A stretch of 64,000 nucleotides of DNA, taken from contig JAPEIS010000008.1 of the NCBI GenBank assembly GCA_029531795.1, positions 2,418,001 through 2,482,000 of the forward strand, in the 5' to 3' direction. Shown here piece after piece: positions 55,901 to 64,000 of the stretch. The translations under genes and the position numbers were made by a program. Positions within the stretch are counted from its first letter, which is position 1. Each line of letters opens with the position of its first letter. The stretch comes from Sclerotinia nivalis. Its lineage: Eukaryota; Ascomycota; Leotiomycetes; Helotiales; Sclerotiniaceae. The notes under the pieces were generated by a model that worked only from the letters and a program-made list of their open reading frames with translations, made no database searches and was not told where the DNA came from.

Positions 55901-57658
55901 TAGCTGTACTATTTGTTGGACAGTCAATGAATTTTCAAGAAGCTTGGAAAGCTCAATCTGTAATGCTTCATCTTCCCAAGCACAGAAAGCATCTGTCGTG
56001 AACATTGCATCGTCCTTTCGATTATGCTCAAACTTGACAAGCTGAGTGTACCAGTGGCGCACGAAACCGGATAAATCACGAGCTTTTGCAAACTCATGCA
56101 TTAAAGGGACGACAATTTCAGATACAATATGTTGAGATTGCTCGGACCAGGATTGATCGAAATAGATGTTGGTAATTCTCTCCAGTACAATGTTCAGCAA
56201 ATCCTTATCATCATCAGGGATGAGGAAAACATTAGCATCGAGTTTCATCATAGTTTCCAAAAGCTTCCAGTCCGTGCTTCCATCAGGTATGACATACTCC
56301 GCCGCCAGACTTCGTAGTTCATCAAGGCCAAGGTCCACTTCGTGTTGGATACAGCTCTGAAGTATTTCGCGAATGGCAAGATTGTGCGCCCTTGTTTTAG
56401 TTGGAGGCATAGCAGCTTTCAATGTGGTAAATACAATCTGAAGCCATGAATTGTCTGCTGGCCGTCTTCGGCGGTCTCCATGGGGCTGCAAAGACCGGAT
56501 TGCAACATCGAAAAGAATAGGAGCATTAGCAACATCTTGCAAGACTAATACTCTCGTTAAGTTTTGCAATAGAGTGGAATCTTGCTTCTCTCCAGCATTC
56601 GCTTTCGAAGGAATGATAATGTTGCGAGCAATAACTTTCTCCAAAGTGGCCTGCCAATCTCGTGTGGCTGAATTTGCCTTGGTCCTTTTCAACAATGCTA
56701 GCAAAGGTTCCGAACAATGAAGAGAAAATTGCATAAGATCTTCGCTTCCTACCGCACGGTAGTCCCAGATGTCGATAAAGGGAGACAGTAAATGAGACAA
56801 TATGGCCGGACCAGCTTCTTGGTCTAGAATTATTTGGCAAAGAGACACCCAAGAACCTAGAACCATTGCGGACGCTTCGGGAGTGGTTCGTACGACCGCT
56901 CGCATATACTCCGTGGTGAATGCTGTACTTCTGCCATTGCCTGTTGTTCTTTGCGAGAAAGAAACTTTGGTAGATCGAACAATACTATGGATGGCAGTAT
57001 GAATTGCCAAAACTAAGCCTCTCAGTCCCTTGGCTGGGCCATGATACGTGTGTGTAACTAGTTCCCCCGTTCGTTTGCGCTTCTTCGAGACGATCGACGT
57101 CTCTCTCGAGTCGGACCCCGACATTGAATCATCATGTGCTCCCACACAAGATTCGTCGACGTCGCTGATCTCCTGTGCTTCTTGTAATGTCTGTTGTAGG
57201 GTTGTGATAAACTTCTTATCGGTGAGCATGCGTGCAGTATTCGCCAGCGGGATCGCATTCAACAATAAACGGAAGAGATGCCATGATGATGGTGTAATCC
57301 TAAGTGCCAATTCTTAGCTCATGATCTCAGCGCAAAACGTTATGTTATACCTTGGAGTTTTATCCTTTGGCGACTGGAGTTTCTTCAAAAGCCATCGCAA
57401 AAGCCATTCCTCTCTACCATGAAACGAGCCAGCCGCGCATTTCTTCTTGAATGCTTTCTCTTCGTATTTTTGATAGTCCAATACGGTTGCGACCTTGTCT
57501 AAATCGATATCAACAAATTTTCCGGCTTCTCGTATTTGTTCCTCAAATGGCGCTGAAGCTTTCTCAAGCCCTGCAAGTTTTTCTTGCGCAATTCGAGATT
57601 GTGAATCCTGTATGATGATTAGAACCTGTTCTTCAGGACTGATATCTATGCGATCCAA
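52928..57658 (-). CDS. URB2: Nucleolar ribosome-biogenesis protein URB2/NPA2
   Basis: Nucleolar factor needed for early 60S pre-ribosome assembly and 27S pre-rRNA processing, about 1,470 aa here. Exons on the minus strand: 57658-57351 (start unresolved), 57299-55335, 55276-55101, 55047-54803, 54756-54635, 54576-53864 and 53812-52928. All introns are 46-58 nt and restore phase. The protein is almost entirely helical repeat, with a basic KKRKRTGEL patch near the N-terminus. The C-terminal Urb2/Npa2 domain is recognised from YAIFGCTDMEGRKAVVDGLD to RDWARFGRW. There is no ATG at the start of the first listed exon, so a short upstream exon must exist (possibly ATG near 57692 or 57816). Around 53650 the frame changes by one without a convincing intron. 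It is divergent with TRM140, 280 bp apart. Confidence 0.85.
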
Positions 57659-57937
57659 AAATACATACCATTATTCAAACCCCTCATGTACAATTAGATT
57701 TTGTCAAGCCCCCTCCCTTATCAATGAGCTCAACTTTTTTTTTTTGGAAGCCTCTGAAGTAAATAGCTAAAAGTGGTAAAGTCCTTGGGCATAATAGGTC
57801 ACCGCCTTCCATAATACTACAAGCGTGTACACTAGTGATCGCATCAATAAAATAAATTTTCTATCTGATTTTCGTTCGTTTCTTCCTCGCACTCGCACAA
57901 TACCACAACTTATTCCAAAAGTTGCTCATTGCTAAAT

Positions 57938-59248
57938 ATGTCTAATGAAGACATCCCATCGAGTAACGAAGGTACTGTTGCCGTCGAGGATATTTCTTCC
58001 TTGACCATCCAGGATCCTGAGTCATCAGTTGCTACTGATCGCCCGGAACTTCCCCATCGTTCTCATAACCCAGAAAACAACATGAAAAGATCAGACCCCT
58101 TTCAGTTTGGTTCTCGATATCTTGGTGAAGAGGACAACGTTTTCGAGTTTAATGCATGGGACCACGTCGAGACTGATGATACTTACAAGGAGTATGCAGA
58201 ACTACAATACGCAAAGCAGCGCGAAGCTCCTGTATCGGAATTTGACAAAAGTACGTTTTTTCTACTTCTCTCTTACCCCACAAACACTGTGTCAACCTTT
58301 TGGTACAGTGCTACTATGACGATAAATCTTAATTCATCTGAGGTTACTAGCCTCTGAACGATACAAATATAGCAATGTCTTTCGCTCCTATCTGACTGTA
58401 GTTCAAATTCTTGAATTTCTTCATGGCTTGTTTCTATCAACAACTAACAACTTGTTTCAGATAGATTCAATTCCGATCCGGCAAAATGGTGGAACAATTT
58501 CTACAAAAACAATACTGCCAATTTTTTCAAAGACCGCAAATGGCTCCAACAAGAATTTCCTATCCTTTCTCAAGTGACGGAGCCAACCTATGGACCCGTT
58601 ACCATTCTGGAAGTTGGTGCTGGCGCAGGTAACACTGCTTATCCAATATTAAAACATAATCAAAATCCTGAATTGAAAATCCATGCTTGCGATTTCTCCA
58701 AGAAAGCAGTGGAAGTGATACGTGCGAACGAAGCATATGACACAACGAATATACAAGCAGACGTATGGGATGCTGCCGGCGATGATCTTCCCCCAGGATT
58801 GAAAGAAAGTAGTGTCGATGTTGTGATCATGATCTTTATCTTCTCTGCACTTTCCCCTAGCCAATGGAATCGGGCTGTCCAAAATATCTTCAAAGTCCTC
58901 AAACCAGGTGGTGGTGTTCTATTTCGGGATTACGGCCGTGGTGATCTTGCTCAAGTACGTTTCAAAAAAGGTCGTTATCTGGAAGAGAACTTTTACATCA
59001 GAGGGGATGGAACTCGGGTATATTTCTTCGAGAAAGACGAGTTGGTCAACATTTGGACCGGAAAACTTCCCGAGTCAGACTCTGAGGGCAAAGCCCCAGT
59101 GATAGAACAAGAGTGTGGCTTTGATATAATTGATTTAGGCGTGGATAGAAGGTTACTGGTTAATAGAGCTAAGGAACTAAAGATGTATAGATGCTGGATG
59201 CAAGGCCGATTCAAGAAGAAGAGTTTGCCTATCACCAATTCAAAGTAA
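57938..59248 (+). CDS. TRM140: tRNA m3C methyltransferase, TRM140/ABP140/METTL2 family
   Basis: SAM-dependent methyltransferase expected to form 3-methylcytidine at position 32 of tRNA-Thr and tRNA-Ser types. Exons 57938-58250 and 58461-59248 give 366 aa; the 210-nt intron (GTACGT donor, TTTCAG acceptor) restores KNRFNSDPAKWWNNFYKNN. The Rossmann core shows the SAM motif ILEVGAGAGNTAYPIL, ACDFSKKAVEVI (acidic residue for ribose), DVVIMIFIFSAL and LKPGGGVLFRDYGRGDL. FKKGRYLEENFYIRGDGTR is typical of this family. The N-terminal ATG at 57938 is preferred over the upstream in-frame sequence, which lacks Met. It lacks the long actin-binding N-terminal extension of yeast Abp140. Confidence 0.92.
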
Positions 59249-59567
59249 ATTTTCCATCCAAATGATATAAGTCATACTCTGTTGCCTTTTCTGTGCGATA
59301 GAATGATACTAGTTGTGTCATGTCGAGGATATTCATCATAGCTCAGTGAGGAGTTGGATTTTAAATCTGTCTGCATGAGTGAGGATGTTTTTAAAATCTT
59401 ACGTTTCTCATCAGGCTTAGGTATGCCCTACTACACATATCGCTCCTTTGCAATGAAGGCCCAAAGACTTTCCACCTGTTAGAATAAGAAAATTTTGACT
59501 CATTTTGCGCTTGAAGCTCTACACAGCACACAGCGAGTTGAATTCCACACACCAGTGCTAGCTAGAT
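59249..59567. other. Short 3' intergenic spacer
   Basis: 3' flank of TRM140; no further feature seen. Confidence 0.6.
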
Positions 59568-60038
59568 TTAGGTGCGAGCATGACTTCCATGGAGCTTTCT
59601 TCGTATTCTGAAAGGCACCTTTCCCATCGGCTGTTGCCCACCAAGACCATAGAAATTTGGATCCATTTCTAAAGCCTCCTCACCTGCCAAAATTTCTACA
59701 ATAAACTCGGTAATCATTATTGCACACGCAGCGAGCATTGCTTGTTTCCAAATTGTTTGTCTAAAACATGCACGTGCACTACTACTATAGGGAAGCCACG
59801 AACCGTCCGTAGCTGCTAACGAGAATTTGGGGCTTATGGCAGGGCTAGACTCGCATTCTCTGTTGTTCTTAGCTTGTACCTGAGGAGCCTTCTTTTTTTG
59901 TGGTCCGCTTGTTGAATCGTCTTCGTGGATTAAGAACCTATCGGCCCCGAATTTGTCGAGCGGGTACATATTGTGCTTTGAAATGTAGTACCGCATCCTG
60001 GCTTGGAAGAGCCTACCGGTCACAGTTGAATGGCACAT
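59568..60038 (-). CDS. Hypothetical small protein
   Basis: Intronless frame of 156 aa starting MCHSTVTGRLFQARMRYYIS. A Ser/Lys-rich middle precedes one hydrophobic segment, MLAACAIMITEFIVEILAG (about aa 105-123), that could be a membrane helix. No family is recognised. It lies 250 bp downstream of the P450 on the same strand and could be a lineage-specific gene or a chance frame; I cannot decide from sequence alone. Confidence 0.35.
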   Translation of the reverse strand: MCHSTVTGRLFQARMRYYISKHNMYPLDKFGADRFLIHEDDSTSGPQKKKAPQVQAKNNRECESSPAISPKFSLAATDGSWLPYSSSARACFRQTIWKQAMLAACAIMITEFIVEILAGEEALEMDPNFYGLGGQQPMGKVPFRIRRKLHGSHART

Positions 60039-60288
60039 AGCATATTGAGTCTAGCCAGCCCAGCAAGTATCCTTCATGAGTTTTATCATCATCGTGAATC
60101 TGAGATTGTGAATTGTTCTTTCAAAATGCTGATTCCGATCTGCAGATAGATACCTTGAGTTTAAGCTGTCATAACCTCGTTTTAGAATCACTCTCGCATA
60201 CAAGATTGTTCACTGTTCGATCACAGGATGTTTTTGATGAATTCTCCATAAGCCATAATACAATTTGCTTCCTCTAGACGGAAGTCCT

Positions 60289-62120
60289 CTACCTTGCAAA
60301 AGCTACTTTACATGGATAATGGTCTGCTGGGTGCCCCCCTCCTCGACGCATCATATATGCTCTTTGCCCATTAACATTCAACCCTTTTGGATTGCCCTTC
60401 ATGACATCGTACTCCTCGTAAGCATCCTTGAAATCGAACTCTCGAATCGTCAACGCGAGCATAAGCTTAATTTCTGTCATGGCTACTTCCTGACCAATAC
60501 AGTTCCGAGGACCGCGCTCAAATGGCCGCCATCCATTTTTCGGAGGGTAGAGCTCGTGGCGTTCCGGTACAATCCATCGTTCTGGAAGGAACTCTTCGGG
60601 TCGAGGCAAGTGTGCAGGATTGTGGTGCGTAGCATAATGATCGCCCCAGACTATTGTCCCGTTAGTTGGTAAACGAAGACCGTTGTCTCCAACTAAATGG
60701 AAGTCTGGCTGGCCATCGCGGAGGGCGGCGACTGTAGGGTATATGCGAAGACTCTCTTTGATGACAGCAATAGTATAGGTAAGTTGATTTGATAGTTGTG
60801 GCTTAGAAGCAATCACGGACTCAGCGTACGCTGGGTTGGTCCCCAATACCTCACTATGCTCAGCTCGGACCTTCGCCAATATTTCTGGATTCTGGAAGAG
60901 CAGATGGTATGTGAAAATTGCACCAGCAGAGGTAGTATCATGGCCAGCAAAAATAAATAATTTTATTTGCGCCATGGCAAAATCCTGGAAACTTTTATCA
61001 ATGCCGGTTGCCGAAGGATTTTCCGCAAGATACGCTTTCAAAGCTAGATCTACAACTGATTTGTCCTTTCTCTGGATCTCGCCGCCTTTGATACTTCGGT
61101 AACGTTTGTCGAGTTCTCGTGAAAGATAACGGTTCATTCGGTATGTGTTTTATGCATGAAGAAATGGATGAAAGATATTTACATACTCCAAGAGATCAAT
61201 GTTCATGCCTGTTGTGCACCATAGTAGTTGCCTTCGTAAGGCTGCTGTCATGTCGTTATAGGTGGCTTGACTGTGGAAGCTATGGTCCCTAGTGAAGATC
61301 ATTAGCATTTTGTCAATGACCAGAAGGGAAGGACTATTAAGTTACATTGCAACTCTGCCAATAATATCGATTGTGAGGTTTAAACTGGCCTCCTCAAGAG
61401 ATATCATTTGACCATCCTTAGCATGCTTCCTTAGCAGTCTTTTGAATATCTTTATTTCTTCAATCATTCCAGGAACTAGAGTCGACACATGGCCAGCACT
61501 AAATCCAGGATTGAATATGGCTCTCCAGTATTTCCAGGTGTCGCCTTCCAATGTAACCAAATCAGACTCGCCGGTCAAAGGCTTCGGAAAAGCACGAATG
61601 CCTTTGTCTTTTGGTATTTGGTTTGCTTGAGTCAATTGATACATCATATCTGGCTTGAGCACGACAAGGATTGGGGCAGCGAGAGGCCAGTTGTCGAGGT
61701 AAAAAGCGCTGTCGAGATGAGGATATCTCTGCCGGATTTGGTCTCCAACATAGACGCCATGGGCGTATGGAGGAAGGCCGTCAATAATGCTTGCACTGAG
61801 AGGTATATGTCCAAGTAACCAGTGATGCGGGGGTATAGGCTTCAGGACTAGTTAGCTAAAATTCAGAATAAAGATCCGCTTGGTACAGGATTTTGGTTGG
61901 AAAGGGAGGTAGATATCGAGCGTGCTGAACTGGGAGACCATATGAAAGCCCGGAGTTTGCCCTGAATCCCTCTTTTCCAGTGTCTACTTGCCTGGTGCTT
62001 GGTTCTGGATAAGATTTGCAATTTGCGAGCCTCCATTTGATTTACTACATTGTTTTGGTGACTGTTGGATCTATGTTGGTGGTAATTTAGAAAGTCCCCA
62101 TTAATAGCTTGATAAAGCAT
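60289..62120 (-). pseudogene. Cytochrome P450 with premature stop codon
   Basis: Full set of P450 motifs: PIPPHHWLLGH, LRRQLLWCTTGM, I-helix AGHDTTSAGA, ExxR in KESLRIYPT, PRPEEFLPERW and heme loop FERGPRNCIGQ. Exons on the minus strand are about 62120-61992, 61839-61346 and 61288-60289. Intron 61840-61991 starts with GC (CAG/GCAAGT, a standard GC-AG donor) and has a GCTAAC branch. Exon 3 is in frame across LEYVNIFHPFLHA, then TAA (61150-61152), then NTYRMNRYLSRELDKRY, so a Tyr codon has probably become a stop. No AG lies between the nearby GTATGT and the following residues that would splice it out in phase. The usual N-terminal membrane anchor is also damaged, since the hydrophobic WLLGLFLFMLYQAI has no upstream Met and follows a TAG. 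Confidence 0.75.
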
Positions 62121-64000
62121 GAACAAAAACAGGCCGAGTAGCCAATATTTGGTTGATTGGTTGATAATTGTCTATATGCGGCAAATGTACCGCTCTTGGC
62201 AGGTTGCCGCCTTGCAACAGTTGGGGCTCATGTACTCCTGGGGCGATATGCGTCAGACTAATATAAAATGCGGCACAGCCTCCATTTGCATTATCACTTA
62301 TGTAAGCACATCGAAAAAATGTTGGTGCAAAATATCCAGCTTCTTGCATCCCAGATGGTTACGTGAATTCTTTTCAGAGTTATGATTTGCAAGATCCTCC
62401 AACAATTCTACAACCAGCCAAAAGATATCATTTAATCTCACATGATACGTTCGACCACATGGCAGCCACAATTATGCGACGCATGACATTAAAACCAGCT
62501 CCTACAGCGCGGCAACGGCATGCTCCTATTAACCAGCTGGAAAAGCACAGAAAACTAGTCCCGCCCACTTCCCAAAGCATGGCAAACTTATCACAAGGAG
62601 GGATCCTCGAGAAAGTAAACATCAGAAGGATTGGAAAGAGAAGGGCCCCATTTATGGTAGAACGTCTCTACTACTTCCATCTCAAAAAATAACTAAACCC
62701 ACCCCCTACTACTATCGCGTGTCCAGGTTATGAAGCAAACGAAGGAAAGGAGATCCTTATTGACGAGATACTGAGATGGAATGATTTGAATTCTGTATTT
62801 AATTCAGGCAACCTAGACAAGTTACTTTGCTGTATTGGATATCGGTACAGCATTACCACTAAAGCAGCTTTCTACGCATCACCACGTGGATTATTTTTCG
62901 ATTCAATAAAGGATATCGTAATCCTCATGGAAAAACGATATATGATCCTCAAACATTTTTCACTTTCTTATTGACAAATACAAAATACGACGTCATTTAG
63001 ACGTTGCCTTTGTATTCACGGGCTTAGCTTCTCAACGTGAACTTTTGAGTCCCGAGTTCCCTACCGTAGAGACGTTGCATCTTTGCAAGACTTTCAGATT
63101 CCAAAGGTAGAGCCGTAGCTCCAACCCTTTTTTGTTGCAAACTACAAATAGGAGTATCCGTTTAAGGACGTAGGAAATAAAAGAGTTGCTCGTGGTTGTG
63201 ACACCTTCCTGCTTGGAGAGAAAAGGGCAGGAAAGACCGAGATGAGACGCGAGGCAGTAGCGTTCAGATTACTTTAGATAATCCGAATACTGGAGTCTTA
63301 CATGAGAAAATGCATAATCTTTATTAATGAGCCATCAGGTTCATCCCCAGATTTTTGATTGGTTACGCAATGTAGTACTATAGTGACACTAGTCATATTA
63401 GCTTATGGGCTAGTACGATAAAGTTTGCCCACGGAAGGTCAGCCAAAGAACAATCTCCTAAGTTTGCATTCTTGCGAGTATGAACTATACAAGAAAGTAA
63501 GGAATTAGCCGGCGCGCTGAGGAATTGGATTTCAATATCAACAATTATGAGCTAGGGCTTCTGATAGTCTGGATTGAAATCCAGCAGTAAGAAAAGACTT
63601 TCGATCCTCCAAGTTGTTTAGAATATTGAAATCATTCTGAAAACTGAAATCGTTTTGATTGTTGGCTTGTTTCAAACATTTTTCGGACATTGAAAGCCTT
63701 TAGAAACTAAGAGTTTCTCAGATATCCACAGCTTTTCGGACATTGAAAACTTTCAAGTCAAATTTGCTGGTCCTGAAAATTCGATACCCTGAACTTTTCC
63801 AATCCAAATGTATAATCCACGACCAATAACAAGAAATCTCAAGAAAAATGCACTCTAGATGACTGCTCCATTTAACTAGCTCAAGGAGGCAATGAAGAAT
63901 AGCAATTTTCCCCGCACAGTATGCGGGAGGATGATAAATTATTGGCATTGTTTGGCAAGGTGTATAAAAAGCATACATAGGCCTTAGAATTCCGATTTCC
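62121..64000. other. Terminal stretch, no gene recognised
   Basis: Open frames at about 62363-62692 (+) and 62786-62974 (+) have no recognisable family. A short direct repeat TTTTCGGACATTGAAA occurs at about 63679-63694 and again near 63735-63750. Confidence 0.5.

Noticed and set aside
1..64000. tRNA or rRNA genes
   Set aside because: I saw no convincing cloverleaf with A and B boxes by eye; a tRNAscan run would be needed to exclude them.

Overview
The window is nuclear DNA of a filamentous ascomycete. Short introns (mostly 46-82 nt, GTATGT/GTAAGT donors, CTAAC-type branch sites, CAG/TAG acceptors), AT-rich spacers and the protein repertoire (ATG1, URB2, PRP2, GPI10, DUF1996-WSC) all fit. 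The ATG1 and other protein sequences suggest Leotiomycetes, probably Sclerotiniaceae; that placement is inference from memory of the families, not from a search.

Layout: 0-5 kb holds two tail-to-tail ER lipid/glycosylation genes, dolichol kinase (5' end cut by the window) and the GPI mannosyltransferase GPI10. 6.3-8.1 kb is ornithine aminotransferase. 10-13 kb is the autophagy kinase ATG1, with 3 kb of repeat-rich non-coding DNA upstream. 16-24 kb is an accessory, decaying stretch: two unrecognised genes, a kinase-like gene with a broken C-terminus, a small Cys-containing ORF with an in-frame TGA, a shredded MFS transporter and a cluster of fold-back repeats. 25-27 kb is a secreted DUF1996-WSC protein. 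30.5-40.5 kb carries a CobW-type metallochaperone, a nitronate monooxygenase, a disordered fungal protein and a MUP1-like permease. 41.3-42.3 kb is a dead short-chain dehydrogenase. 42.8-46.4 kb has two same-strand genes, one resembling a divergent macro domain and one with an F-box-like segment and acidic tails. 47.7-59.3 kb is a housekeeping block: PRP2, a small mitochondrial-type protein, URB2 and a tRNA m3C-type methyltransferase, arranged as two divergent pairs. 60.3-62.1 kb is a cytochrome P450 interrupted by a stop codon. The last 1.9 kb holds no recognisable gene.

Most notable observation: the first introns of GPI10 and ornithine aminotransferase, neighbouring genes on opposite strands, each contain the same GC-rich element of about 50 bp that folds into two consecutive hairpins. 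It lies in the same orientation relative to transcription in both. It looks like the double-hairpin elements known from fungal mitochondrial genomes, and it accounts for both introns being far longer than their neighbours.

Exon boundaries were worked out by hand from splice consensus, reading phase and family conservation. Three junctions stay unresolved and are flagged (GPI10 near 3.8 kb, the unknown gene near 18.0 kb, URB2 near 53.65 kb).
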